From assembly GCA_963825615.1 (NCBI GenBank), contig CAWGTV010000008.1, forward strand, positions 434,001 through 498,000: a stretch of DNA of 64,000 bases, written 5' to 3'. Each line of letters begins with the position of its first letter. Position 1 is the stretch's first letter. This DNA comes from JAHEDT01 sp963825615. Its GTDB lineage: Bacteria; Desulfobacterota; Desulfuromonadia; Desulfuromonadales; BM103. Made by a program: the position numbers and the translations under genes. The notes under the pieces were generated by a model. That model ran no database searches and was not told the origin of the DNA. It saw only the letters and a program-made list of their open reading frames with translations. Positions 49,941-59,038 of this stretch are shown here, one piece after another.

Positions 49941-52409
49941 ATGGTAGAAGTATTCGCTCTGTTGAGGGGTTTTATGCCGAAACAAAAGAATAATCAAAAG
50001 AAATCTTTCCTCGCCATTGTGACCCGCGTACTCCTGGGTTTGGGTGTGCTTGGTCTGCTGCTGGCTATCATCGTTCCGGTTGGCGCCTACCTTTATATCA
50101 GTAAGTCTCTGCCTCACGTCGATACCCTGGCCGACTATCGGCCACCGATCATCACCCGGGTCTTAAGCGATGAGGGTGAAGTCATCGCCGAACTGTTCGA
50201 GGAGCGCCGCATCGTCGTACCGGTCTCACGCATGCCAAAACAGCTGATCCAGGCCTTCGTCGCGGCCGAAGATTCAAACTTCTTCAAACACAAGGGGATC
50301 GATATCGTCTCAATCCTCAGGGCCGCGGTGAGGAACATAGAGGCAGGAGGGATTGTGCAGGGCGGCAGCACCATCACCCAGCAGGTCGCCAAGAGCCTTC
50401 TTCTGACTCCGGAACGCAAATTCAAGCGCAAGTTCAAAGAAGCGATTCTCGCCTACCGCATGGAAAAACGCCTGTCCAAGGAAGAAATCCTTTACCTCTA
50501 CCTGAACCAGATTTTTCTCGGCCATGGCGCCTATGGCGTTCAGGCTGCCGCAGAGAACTACTTCGACAAGGACGTCCAGGACCTGACGCTCGCCGAGTGC
50601 AGTATGCTGGCCGGCATGCCGAAGGCTCCCAGTCGCTATTCCCCCTACAGCCACTATGAGCGCGCCAAGGAACGCCAGGAGTACGTCCTCGGCCGCATGG
50701 TCAGCGAGGGGTTCATCACCCAGGACGAGGCCAACCAGGCCAAGACACAGGAACTCGTGATCCGGCCACGCATCAACCAGCACATCAACGACGCCGCTTA
50801 TTTCACCGAGCAGGTGCGTCGCTACCTCGAAGAAACCTACGGTGACGAACTCCTTTATCGCGGCGGCCTCGAAGTTCATACCAGTATGAACCTCAAGATG
50901 CAGCTGGCCGCACAGGCGGCGGTTCAGGCCAACCTGCGCGACCATGACAAGCGCCATGGCTACCATGGTCCGCTGGCGACGCTGAGTGAAGATGAGGAAG
51001 TCGCTTTTCTGCAGCAACAGGTCGAAACCTTTGCCGCAGCGCCGCCACAGGTCGAAGATATCGTCGAGGGCGTGATCAGCGGCACCGATGGACAGAGCCT
51101 GTCCGTGCGTATCGCCGACCGTGAAGGGCGCATCGCGCTGGCCTCTGCCAAGTGGGCCGGTCCACCACAAGTGGTCAAGCGCAACAGCGAGGCAACCGGC
51201 AACGCAACCGCGCAAGCCACCCGTCTGCCGCTCGGCGCAAAAGTGCAGGTGCGTATCATTGCCATGCCGAAAAAAGCACCCTGGCAGCTGACCCTCGAAG
51301 AAGAGCCAGAAGCACAGGGCGCGTTGCTGGCCATGGATCCGCACAGCGGTCAGATCAAGGTGATGGTCGGTGGTTATGATTTCCGTACTAGTCAGTTCAA
51401 CCGCGTCCTGCAGGCCCGCCGGCTCCCCGGTTCAGCGATGAAGCCGTTAATCTACGCCGCCGCACTGGACAAGGGCTACACCCCGGCGACGGTCATCCTC
51501 GACACGCCGCTGATCTTCAAGGAACGTCTTGAGACTGGTGAAATCAAGGAATGGAAACCGAAGAACTACTCCAAGCGCTTCTACGGTCCGGTGCCGCTAC
51601 GCACCGCTCTTGCCAAATCGTACAATGTCATCACGATCAAGATTCTCGAGGACATCGGAGTCCGCTATGCGGCCAATTATGCCCGTAAGCTTGGCATCGA
51701 CTCGCATCTTGACGAAGACCTGACCCTCGGTCTCGGTTCATCGGCGCTGACGCCGATGGAACTGGCGCGCAGCTATGCGGTGCTGGCGAACGGTGGCGTT
51801 CGGGTCGTACCGACCTATATCGACAAAATCCTGGATCGCGACGGCAAGGTTATCGAGTCGAACGATCCTGCCGATTTTCCGGAAGGGCCACAAGCGGGCC
51901 AGAAACTGATCGGCCAGTCCCGCAGCCGGGTCATCAGCGCTGAAACGGCCTACCTGACCACCAACCTCATGGAGAGCGTGGTACAGCAGGGCACCGGCTG
52001 GCGCGCCAAGGCTTTAAAGCGGCCGGTGGCCGGCAAGACCGGTACCACCAATGATCTCAAGGATGCCTGGTTCATCGGTTACGTCCAGCAATTGCTCGCG
52101 GTCGCCTGGGTCGGCTATGATCAGGAACGGCCTCTGGGTCGGGGGGAAACCGGGTCCCAGGCCGCCGCTCCGGCCTGGGTCGCCTTCATGGAAAAGGCCA
52201 CCGAAGAGTTGCCGGTTGAACAGTTCCCTGTACCAGACAGCATCGAGTTCCGGCCGATCGACCCGCTTACCGGCCTGTTGGCCCCCGAGGACAGCCAGGA
52301 TATCGCGATCGAGGCCTTTGCGCCCAACACGGCACCGGTGCGATATGCGCTCGAAGAGAAGACGCCGCAGGCGAAGGATTTCTTCCGGCTGGATATGGAT
52401 GAGCTTTGA
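49941..52409 (+). CDS. mrcA: Class A penicillin-binding protein (PBP1A)
   Basis: An 822-residue bifunctional peptidoglycan synthase. A membrane helix lies at about 25-55. The glycosyltransferase domain (about 75-250) has AAEDSNFFKHKGID, GGSTITQQVAKSLLL and YLNQIFLGHGAYGVQAAAE. An OB-like insert (about 345-440) follows. The transpeptidase domain has the SxxK motif in PGSAMKPLIYAAALDKG, SYN in KSYNVIT and KTG in AGKTGTTND. The ATG at 49941 has GGGGAGA; an ATG at 49974 with GAGGGG is an equal alternative and would drop 11 residues. A terminator follows. Confidence 0.95.
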   Translation: MVEVFALLRGFMPKQKNNQKKSFLAIVTRVLLGLGVLGLLLAIIVPVGAYLYISKSLPHVDTLADYRPPIITRVLSDEGEVIAELFEERRIVVPVSRMPKQLIQAFVAAEDSNFFKHKGIDIVSILRAAVRNIEAGGIVQGGSTITQQVAKSLLLTPERKFKRKFKEAILAYRMEKRLSKEEILYLYLNQIFLGHGAYGVQAAAENYFDKDVQDLTLAECSMLAGMPKAPSRYSPYSHYERAKERQEYVLGRMVSEGFITQDEANQAKTQELVIRPRINQHINDAAYFTEQVRRYLEETYGDELLYRGGLEVHTSMNLKMQLAAQAAVQANLRDHDKRHGYHGPLATLSEDEEVAFLQQQVETFAAAPPQVEDIVEGVISGTDGQSLSVRIADREGRIALASAKWAGPPQVVKRNSEATGNATAQATRLPLGAKVQVRIIAMPKKAPWQLTLEEEPEAQGALLAMDPHSGQIKVMVGGYDFRTSQFNRVLQARRLPGSAMKPLIYAAALDKGYTPATVILDTPLIFKERLETGEIKEWKPKNYSKRFYGPVPLRTALAKSYNVITIKILEDIGVRYAANYARKLGIDSHLDEDLTLGLGSSALTPMELARSYAVLANGGVRVVPTYIDKILDRDGKVIESNDPADFPEGPQAGQKLIGQSRSRVISAETAYLTTNLMESVVQQGTGWRAKALKRPVAGKTGTTNDLKDAWFIGYVQQLLAVAWVGYDQERPLGRGETGSQAAAPAWVAFMEKATEELPVEQFPVPDSIEFRPIDPLTGLLAPEDSQDIAIEAFAPNTAPVRYALEEKTPQAKDFFRLDMDEL

Positions 52410-52431
52410 CTTTTGCTTGGATAAGACATAA

Positions 52432-52465
52432 GTAAAGGGATTCGATCTTGACCGAATCCCTTTAC
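52432..52465 (+). terminator. Terminator after the PBP gene
   Basis: GTAAAGGGATTCG and CGAATCCCTTTAC form a perfect 13-bp stem with an 8-base loop, then TTTAC. It lies 23 bp after the stop and before the convergent nth gene. Confidence 0.8.
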
Positions 52466-52526
52466 TTTACACGCTTTTGGCTTTGCTCTCATCTTCACGC
52501 CCCTGTCGCCGCCATAACCAGGCTCA

Positions 52527-53183
52527 CTACTTATTCCGCCCAACCCCTACTTGCGGACACCGCCCCACAACCGGACAAACCGAACACCAGGCGGTCTGCG
52601 CTCGGCAACATTGCCGGCCATGAAAAATCAGCACGTGGGCAGCCTGGGTCCAACGTGTTACCGGCAGCAGTTTACAGAGCTGCTCTTCAATCCTTTCCGG
52701 CGTTCGTGCCGACGCCCAACCCAAGCGCCGTGCAATGCGGCTGACATGGGTGTCCACCACCATCCCTGGGACAGCAAAGGCATTCCCCAGAATCACATTC
52801 GCAGTTTTGCGGCCGACACCAGGAAGGGCGACCAGCGCTGACATCTCGCATGGAACTTGGCCGTTATGCCTCTGGACCAATCCGGCAGCACAACCGATGA
52901 GGTTCTTGGCTTTGTTCCGAAAGAACCCGGTTGTGCGTATGAGGTCTTCCAGTTCTGCAGGGTCGGCGGTGGCAAGGCAGGCTGCTGTGGGAAAGCGGGC
53001 AAAGAGCGCCGGGGTCACCTGGTTGACCCGAATATCGGTACACTGGGCGGAAAGAATCGTTGCGACCAGCAGCTGCCACGGATTGCCATGGTCGAGTGCA
53101 CAGTGCGCATCGGGGTAAGCCTGTTCGAGGCAATCAAGGGTAAGCTGCGCATGAGCACATGTAATGCGGGGTGTTTTCATCAT
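52527..53183 (-). CDS. nth: Endonuclease III
   Basis: A 218-residue DNA glycosylase/AP lyase for oxidised pyrimidines. The helix-hairpin-helix LPGVGRKTANVILG has the catalytic Lys, VDTHVSRIARRLGW the catalytic Asp. The [4Fe-4S] cluster Cys residues lie at the C-terminus with C-x6-C-x2-C-x5-C spacing. Two start Met codons are adjacent; either may be used. Normal length and intact. Confidence 0.95.
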   Translation of the reverse strand: MMKTPRITCAHAQLTLDCLEQAYPDAHCALDHGNPWQLLVATILSAQCTDIRVNQVTPALFARFPTAACLATADPAELEDLIRTTGFFRNKAKNLIGCAAGLVQRHNGQVPCEMSALVALPGVGRKTANVILGNAFAVPGMVVDTHVSRIARRLGWASARTPERIEEQLCKLLPVTRWTQAAHVLIFHGRQCCRAQTAWCSVCPVVGRCPQVGVGRNK

Positions 53184-53217
53184 GTAAACAATGGGAATTG
53201 CCTCTGTTCAGTCTCAG

Positions 53218-53247
53218 TTGTCAACCTTGTCCACAGACTTTTCCACT
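53218..53247. repeat. Cluster of three DnaA-box-like 9-mers, copy 2
   Basis: TTGTCAACC, TTGTCCACA and TTTTCCACT stand at 53218, 53227 and 53239, with the spacing of copy 1. It fills most of the 70-bp gap between nth and the EEP gene. Confidence 0.65.
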
Positions 53248-53253
53248 GTAAAG

Positions 53254-53988
53254 CTAACCCGGAGCCGCTTCCATGAGTCCCCGCGACAGTTGCTGCAAGC
53301 GCACCGTGCGACGGGTGTCGGTGACCTGCACCGTCAGGGTCAGCGGCAGGTGAGAGGACGCCTGGCGAGCCAAAAAACTGTGGTTGATCGAGGCGTCGAG
53401 AACTCGTACCGCGCCGCGCAGGTAGGCACGGTCGCGCCCGAACACTGGGCAGCGCGCCGGATAGGTGCCACGCCAGAGAGGCCGGCGAGTGCGGCGCAGG
53501 ATCGAGGCCAGCTCGAGGTTACCCGCACCCCAGAAATAGTCGGCAAAATCACCCAGGATCAAGACCGGGCAAACCAGGGACGGGTTGCCAAGCAGATCCG
53601 GGCCAAGCAGTTGGGCTATCTGGTGGCTTCGAAATCGCGGGAAGGTGTCGAGACTGACGTTAAGCAGGTGTAGACGTTTGCCACCAAGGTCCACATCGGC
53701 ACGCAGACAATGGCCGCCATAACCGAGGTCGAACCGCTGCACGGCCCGGAGTGGATAAAAAGAGAGGTAGGCAAGGGACCCGCCGGTGACATCGCGAAAC
53801 GCATCCAGGCCAAGACGCTCAGCCAAGTAGGGGAGGATATCCGCATGATGTACGGGGCCGAGTTCCTGAAGGGCAACGATATCGGGTGCCGCGTCAGCGA
53901 TCACATTCAGGATTCGATCCGGAATGACCTGACCATCACTGCCGCGGCAGTGCTGAATATTATAGCTCATGATGCGGGCGGTGCTCAT
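53254..53988 (-). CDS. Divergent EEP-fold protein
   Basis: A 244-residue endonuclease/exonuclease/phosphatase-fold protein with IMSYNIQHCRGSDGQ at the start and IVALQELGPVHH holding the metal Glu. The usual GDxN motif reads ILGDFADYFWG, so the Asn is replaced, and the usual SDH near the C-terminus reads ASSHLPLTL, so its Asp is replaced. It may be an altered or inactive member. The intact EEP gene at 8.4 kb is only distantly similar. There is no signal peptide. Confidence 0.7.
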   Translation of the reverse strand: MSTARIMSYNIQHCRGSDGQVIPDRILNVIADAAPDIVALQELGPVHHADILPYLAERLGLDAFRDVTGGSLAYLSFYPLRAVQRFDLGYGGHCLRADVDLGGKRLHLLNVSLDTFPRFRSHQIAQLLGPDLLGNPSLVCPVLILGDFADYFWGAGNLELASILRRTRRPLWRGTYPARCPVFGRDRAYLRGAVRVLDASINHSFLARQASSHLPLTLTVQVTDTRRTVRLQQLSRGLMEAAPG

Positions 53989-54030
53989 ACCTGCCTCGCT
54001 GCTGAAGCCACTGAAATCGTGGCGGTGGGA

Positions 54031-54603
54031 TTATGGTTTTGCGCCGCGCGTAACGTTGAGGATAACAACCGGCTCAACGGGAACGTCGCCGAACTGGCGG
54101 AACGTATGCGTCGGGCTGGTGCCGATCTTGTCCACCACCTCCATCCCCTGGGTGACCTTGCCGAACACGGCATAGCCATAACTTCTAATGGAATTATCCT
54201 TGTGGTCTAGAAAGCCATTGTCCTTGAGATTGATAAAAAACTGGCTGGTGGCGCTGTCTACCACCCCGGTGCGGGCCATGGCGATGGTCCCGCGCAGATT
54301 GCGCAAGCCGTTACCGGCCTCATTCTTGATCGGTGCCGCCGTTTTCTTCGGCACCATCTCGGCGGTAAAGTTGCCTCCCTGGATCATGAAATCCTTGATA
54401 ACCCGGTGAAAGATCGTGTCCTTGTAGTGCCCGCTATCGACATAGCTTAGGAAGTTGGCCACCGACAGCGGAGCTTTTTCATCGTCTAACTCAACTGTAA
54501 TCTTGCCGTAATTGGTTTCGATGACAACCTGCTCCACAGCAAAAGCCGGAGATGTCAGCAGGATTGCAGCGAGAACAGCCATGAGTATTCTTTTCATCGT
54601 CAT
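54031..54603 (-). CDS. Exported cyclophilin-type peptidyl-prolyl isomerase
   Basis: A 190-residue cyclophilin with a signal peptide (MKRILMAVLAAILLTSPAFA from the second Met). Core motifs are FHRVIKDFMIQGGNF, AMARTGVVDSATSQFFINL and YAVFGKVTQGMEVV. It acts on proline bonds of envelope proteins. GAAGGGA lies ahead of the first ATG. It follows gpsA by 13 bp and is likely co-transcribed. Confidence 0.92.
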   Translation of the reverse strand: MTMKRILMAVLAAILLTSPAFAVEQVVIETNYGKITVELDDEKAPLSVANFLSYVDSGHYKDTIFHRVIKDFMIQGGNFTAEMVPKKTAAPIKNEAGNGLRNLRGTIAMARTGVVDSATSQFFINLKDNGFLDHKDNSIRSYGYAVFGKVTQGMEVVDKIGTSPTHTFRQFGDVPVEPVVILNVTRGAKP

Positions 54604-54616
54604 TGATCCCTTCTCT

Positions 54617-55621
54617 TTAATCGTCTTCCGAGGTCAGCGCCCGTTGCATCAGGTCGACAACCGCCACCTTCGGGTCTTTGTTTTCATAGAGAATCTGGTA
54701 CATCTGTTCAGTGATCGGCATGACTACGCCAAGCTTGAGCGCTAGTTGATAGGCGGACAGGGTCGTTTTGACGCCTTCAGCGACCATGTTCATCTTGTTG
54801 AGAATGTCCTCCAGTTTGCGCCCACGTCCCAGCTCGATACCAACCGAACGGTTGCGAGACAAATCGCCGGTGCAGGTCAAAACCAGGTCGCCCATACCGG
54901 CCAGACCGTAAAAAGTTGCTTCGTTGGCCCCCTTGGCAACACCGAGGCGGGCGATTTCAACCAAACCACGCGTTATCAGGGCCGCCCTGGCATTGTGGTT
55001 GAAGCCAAGCCCGTCACCTACCCCTGAGGCCAAGGCGATGACATTTTTCAACGCTCCGCCGATTTCAATACCGACCACGTCTTGATTGGTATAAACCCGG
55101 AAATAGTCAGTGCTGAAAAGCTCCTGGATGCGATGTGCAACCGACAGGTCAGCTGACGCGACTGCCACGGCGGTGGGTTGCTCTTCAGCAACTTCTCGCG
55201 CAAAGGATGGCCCCGAGAGATAGGCACTGCGCTGAAGGATCTGCGGGCCTAGAACCTCTGGAAGAACTTCAGACATAGTCATTAGGGTATCATTTTCTAT
55301 ACCCTTAGCTGCGGATACCAGTAGACTGTCAGCTTCGAGATGCGGCGCAAGTTGCTTGAGCACACGCCGCATAACCTGTGACGGCGAGACCAGAATGAGA
55401 ACCTGCCGACCGGCGACCGCTTCAACCAAATTGTTGGTATACGCAAGGTTTGTAGCAAGAGTTATCCTATCCAGGTACAAGTGATTGGTGCGGGTCGCCT
55501 TCAGACGCTCGGCCAGCTCTTTTTCATAAACCCAAAGGGTTACATCGAAACCCTTCTTAGCGAGAACATTGGCAAGGGTCGTGCCCCAGCTACCGGCCCC
55601 GATAACTCCGATTCTCATCAT
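54617..55621 (-). CDS. gpsA: Glycerol-3-phosphate dehydrogenase [NAD(P)+]
   Basis: A 334-residue enzyme that reduces dihydroxyacetone phosphate to sn-glycerol-3-phosphate for phospholipid synthesis. RIGVIGAGSWGTTLANVLAK is the NAD(P)-binding site. SAAKGIENDTLMTMSEVL, LSGPSFAREVAEEQPTAV and ALKNVIALASGVGDGLGFNH (with the catalytic Lys) are typical. The ATG at 55621 has GAGG upstream; a second ATG directly follows it. It is 9 bp after the TPR gene's stop. Confidence 0.95.
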   Translation of the reverse strand: MMRIGVIGAGSWGTTLANVLAKKGFDVTLWVYEKELAERLKATRTNHLYLDRITLATNLAYTNNLVEAVAGRQVLILVSPSQVMRRVLKQLAPHLEADSLLVSAAKGIENDTLMTMSEVLPEVLGPQILQRSAYLSGPSFAREVAEEQPTAVAVASADLSVAHRIQELFSTDYFRVYTNQDVVGIEIGGALKNVIALASGVGDGLGFNHNARAALITRGLVEIARLGVAKGANEATFYGLAGMGDLVLTCTGDLSRNRSVGIELGRGRKLEDILNKMNMVAEGVKTTLSAYQLALKLGVVMPITEQMYQILYENKDPKVAVVDLMQRALTSEDD

Positions 55622-55630
55622 GATCAAACC

Positions 55631-56515
55631 TCAGATGGCCTTTTTTTTCTTTTCAATCCGTTCACGCACCTGCGCCGTTTTACGTTCCAGTATATCCTGT
55701 TTCGGATAAATTCCAGCCAATCCCTCCAGTATATTCAGGGCTTCAAGGAGCTTTTCCTGTTCTTCCAGAACGGTCGCCAAGCCGAAACTCGCTTCAAGGG
55801 CATAAGGGCTGTCCGGCCAACGCTCCAGCACCAACTGATAGGCTGCCGCAGCTTCAGGGAGTAGACCCTCCAAGGCATAGGTCATTGCGATGCGGTACTG
55901 CACTTCTTCAATAAGGTCACTCTCCGGGTAATTCTTGAGCAGGCTTTCGAACTCAATGCGAGCCTGCTCGAAGTTGTTCAAACGGAAATAGCAGTCGGCC
56001 ACTTCGTACTGCAGCTGGTCACTGTCATGGCCGGGCTCATCGAGAACCCGCTGGTATATAGCTATTGCCTGGCTGCAATCGTTGAGACGGTACTTGTAGA
56101 GCACGGCGACCTGCCGTATAGCCGGTTCCACTTCGGCGGCTTCAGGATAGTCCCGTTCCAGCAGGAGGTAATTGAGCAGGGCCTCTGAGTATTTCCCCAG
56201 ATATAAATCCTGGATTTCGGCCGCCTGGAATAGAGCTTGGGGAGCTTTCTGAAAAGCCGGATGTTCACTGTGCAGCCGAAGGAAGAGGTCGGCTGCGGCA
56301 TCGTAGATGCCGGCGTCCCTGAGCACCAAACCTTCTTGAAAAGACTCTTCCAGCCTTGTCTGCAGATTGGCGCGATACCAGTAACCTCCGGCAGAGAACA
56401 GAACCAGCAGAGCCAGAACAAGAAAAATCCAGAGTCTCTTTTTAGGCGCCTTCCCCTGGCGCTTCAACTCCTCCATCAGGAGCTGTTTCTTCAATTTCTG
56501 GATTTCCTTCATCAT
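55631..56515 (-). CDS. Membrane-anchored TPR protein
   Basis: A 294-residue protein with a charged N-terminus, one membrane helix (WIFLVLALLVLFSAGGYWY near residue 30) and at least four TPR-like repeats, e.g. SEALLNYLLLERDYPEAAEV, CQAIAIYQRVL-like repeats and FEQARIEFESLLKNYPESD. It ends in a Lys-rich tail. The start (GAAGGAA then ATGATG) lies within the last 74 bp of gyrA in another frame. Function unknown; envelope scaffolding is possible. Confidence 0.75.
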   Translation of the reverse strand: MMKEIQKLKKQLLMEELKRQGKAPKKRLWIFLVLALLVLFSAGGYWYRANLQTRLEESFQEGLVLRDAGIYDAAADLFLRLHSEHPAFQKAPQALFQAAEIQDLYLGKYSEALLNYLLLERDYPEAAEVEPAIRQVAVLYKYRLNDCSQAIAIYQRVLDEPGHDSDQLQYEVADCYFRLNNFEQARIEFESLLKNYPESDLIEEVQYRIAMTYALEGLLPEAAAAYQLVLERWPDSPYALEASFGLATVLEEQEKLLEALNILEGLAGIYPKQDILERKTAQVRERIEKKKKAI

Positions 56516-58946
56516 CTTCCTTCTCTGCCAGCTTGGCGACCGCAACAATCCGCTCTTCGGTTTCCAAGACCATCAGACGCACGCCCATGGTGTTGCGACC
56601 AATAATCGACAGGGCGCTCACGCGTGTGCGCAGAACTTTGCCACGATCGGTAATGAACATCAGGTCTGATTCGTTGTCAACTAGTTTAACATCGATCACC
56701 TGGCCGTTACGACCACCGGTTTTGATCGTGATAATGCCCTTTCCTCCGCGACTCTGGACGCGGTACTCGGAGAGACTCGTGCGCTTGCCGTAACCGGTTT
56801 CCGTAACAGAGACCAGGGTCGACGCGGTCGCATCGGAGACAACCTCCATGCCGATGATCACATCCTTCCCCTCAAGCATCATGCCACGCACACCGCGAGC
56901 CGTCCGGCCCATCGGCCGAGCATCGGTTTCCGGGAAACGGATCGATTTACCATTGCGGCTGGCCATAAGGATGTCCATGGAACCATCTGTAAGACGCGCG
57001 GCGATCAGACTGTCGCCTTCATCGATGGTCAGTGCGATAATCCCACCCTGTCTCGGGTGTGAATAGGCCATCAGGTCAGTCTTTTTGACCGTTCCTTTCC
57101 TGGTGGCCGTGATGATGTAGCGCCCCTCCACAAATTCCTTGACCGGCAGGATGGTCATCACCCTTTCATCGGCCTCCAGATTCAGCAGGTTGACGATCGC
57201 TTTGCCGCGTGCCGCTCGACCACCCTGCGGAATTTCATGAACCTTGAGCCAGTAGACCTTGCCCCGGCTGGTAAAGATTAGGACATAACTGTGGGTCGAG
57301 GCAATAAAGAGATTTTCAACGAAATCCTCATCTTTCGGGCGCATGCCGGTTGCCCCCTTACCGCCGCGCCGTTGGGCGCGATAGAGCGAAACCGCGTTCC
57401 GCTTGATGTAGCCGGAATGCGACACGGTAACGACCATATCCTCTTCGACAATCAAGTCCTCGATGGAGAGATCTGCGGCCATTTCGATGATCTCGGTGCG
57501 CCGGGGATCGCCGTAGCGCTCCCGTACCTCGAGCAGTTCGCCCTTGATGATCTTGAGAATCTCGACTTCGCTGCTAAGGATTTCCTTAAGACGCTTAATC
57601 AGCGCCATCACCAGGTTGTACTCCTCGATGATCTTGTCCCGCTCCAGTCCGGTCAGGCGGTGCAGACGCATATCGAGGATCGCCTGAGCCTGGATCTCCG
57701 AAAGTTCGAAGCGCGCGACCAGGCGCTCCTTGGCTTCCGCAGGAGTGGCGCTGGTCTTGATCACCTGAATCACTTCATCGAGGTTGTCCAAGGCGATCTT
57801 GAGCCCTTCGAGAATGTGGGCGCGGGCCTCGGCCTTTTTCAGTTCAAAAATGGTCCGGCGGGTGACGATATCTTTGCGGTGTTCGATGAAATGCCCAAGG
57901 ACTTCGCGCAGAGCCAGGATCTTCGGCTGGCCACCGACGATGGCCAGCATGATAATGCCGAAAGAGGACTGCATCGGCGTCATCTTGTAAAGCTGGTTGA
58001 TGATAACCTGCGGAATCGTGTCCTTCTTGAGCTCAATAACGATACGCATTCCGTCACGGTCAGACTCGTCCCGCAGGTCGGAGATTCCCTCGATCTTCTT
58101 GTCCTTGACCAGGTCAGCGATCTTTTCGATCAACCGGGCCTTGTTGACCTGGAAGGGAATTTCGTTGACGATCACGCTTTCCCGGCCGGTGCGGCGGTTC
58201 TGCTCTACCATCGCCTTGGCGCGCATCTGAATAATGCCGCGGCCGGTACGATAGGCTTCCCGAATCCCTTCGCGGCCGAGAATAAAACCGGCGGTGGGAA
58301 AATCAGGTCCGGGAATATATTGCAGCACGGTTTGATCGTCAATTTTCGGATCATCGATCATCGCCACCAGTCCGTCGATGATCTCGCCGAGATTATGGGG
58401 CGGAATCTTGGTCGCCATGCCGACGGCAATGCCCTCGGAGCCGTTGACCAGCAGGTTCGGGAACTTGCAGGGCAAAACCAGCGGCTCTTCGAGGGAGTCG
58501 TCGTAGTTGGGCCCGAATTCGACCGTTTCCTTGTCGATGTCGTTGAGCAGTTCATGGGCCAAACGGTCCATGCGCACCTCGGTGTAACGCATCGCCGCCG
58601 CCGAGTCGCCGTCGATCGAACCGAAGTTGCCTTGGCCATCCACCAGCGGATACCGCATAGAGAAATCCTGGGCCATGCGCACAATGGTGTCATAGACGGC
58701 CGAGTCGCCGTGGGGATGATATTTACCGATGACGTCGCCAACGACACGAGCCGATTTTTTATAAGGCTTGTTGTAATCGTTGCTTAGCTCATTCATGGCG
58801 AAGAGCACCCGGCGGTGAACCGGCTTGAGGCCGTCGCGTACATCCGGCAGAGCGCGACCGACGATAACGCTCATGGCGTAGTCCATGTAGGACTTGCGCA
58901 TTTCGTCTTCAATATTGACTGTGATACGGTTTTGTTCGGAAAGCAT
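56442..58946 (-). CDS. gyrA: DNA gyrase subunit A
   Basis: An 834-residue topoisomerase subunit. The N-terminal breakage-reunion domain has YAMSVIVGRALPDVRDGLKP, HGDSAVYDTIVRMAQDFSMR and the catalytic Tyr in AAMRYTEVRM. The C-terminal propeller includes the GyrA-box-like QRRGGKGATGM. The C-terminal tail is acidic. GGAGG ten bases before the ATG overlaps a hairpin. It follows gyrB after 92 bp with low-complexity repeats. Residues at the quinolone-resistance segment read HGDSAVYD, the common susceptible form. Confidence 0.97.
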   Translation of the reverse strand: MLSEQNRITVNIEDEMRKSYMDYAMSVIVGRALPDVRDGLKPVHRRVLFAMNELSNDYNKPYKKSARVVGDVIGKYHPHGDSAVYDTIVRMAQDFSMRYPLVDGQGNFGSIDGDSAAAMRYTEVRMDRLAHELLNDIDKETVEFGPNYDDSLEEPLVLPCKFPNLLVNGSEGIAVGMATKIPPHNLGEIIDGLVAMIDDPKIDDQTVLQYIPGPDFPTAGFILGREGIREAYRTGRGIIQMRAKAMVEQNRRTGRESVIVNEIPFQVNKARLIEKIADLVKDKKIEGISDLRDESDRDGMRIVIELKKDTIPQVIINQLYKMTPMQSSFGIIMLAIVGGQPKILALREVLGHFIEHRKDIVTRRTIFELKKAEARAHILEGLKIALDNLDEVIQVIKTSATPAEAKERLVARFELSEIQAQAILDMRLHRLTGLERDKIIEEYNLVMALIKRLKEILSSEVEILKIIKGELLEVRERYGDPRRTEIIEMAADLSIEDLIVEEDMVVTVSHSGYIKRNAVSLYRAQRRGGKGATGMRPKDEDFVENLFIASTHSYVLIFTSRGKVYWLKVHEIPQGGRAARGKAIVNLLNLEADERVMTILPVKEFVEGRYIITATRKGTVKKTDLMAYSHPRQGGIIALTIDEGDSLIAARLTDGSMDILMASRNGKSIRFPETDARPMGRTARGVRGMMLEGKDVIIGMEVVSDATASTLVSVTETGYGKRTSLSEYRVQSRGGKGIITIKTGGRNGQVIDVKLVDNESDLMFITDRGKVLRTRVSALSIIGRNTMGVRLMVLETEERIVAVAKLAEKEDDEGNPEIEETAPDGGVEAPGEGA

Positions 58947-58950
58947 TCTC

Positions 58951-58969
58951 GATTTTCCTCCGGAAAATC
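58951..58969 (-). promoter_or_regulatory. Hairpin over the gyrA Shine-Dalgarno sequence
   Basis: On the minus strand GATTTTCC, loop GGA and GGAAAATC form a perfect 8-bp stem. The gyrA ribosome binding site GGAGG spans the loop and the 3' arm. It could limit gyrA translation; the effect is inferred. Confidence 0.4.
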
Positions 58970-59030
58970 CGTGGCGTGTGGCACGTGGCGCGTGTGTGAT
59001 TTTGCTCGCTACTCGCTACCCGCTACTCGC
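58970..59030. repeat. Low-complexity repeats in the gyrB-gyrA spacer
   Basis: CGTGG/CGTGTG units fill about 58970-58998, and three copies of CGCTACT/CGCTACC lie at 59005-59030. Similar ACGCC/ACACGCC-rich stretches occur at about 34620-34650 and 47612-47650. Confidence 0.5.
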
Positions 59031-59038
59031 AACTTGGT

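Noticed and set aside
57291..58787. 498-codon open frame on the plus strand inside gyrA
   Set aside because: Antisense to conserved gyrA; composition is typical of a reverse-frame shadow.
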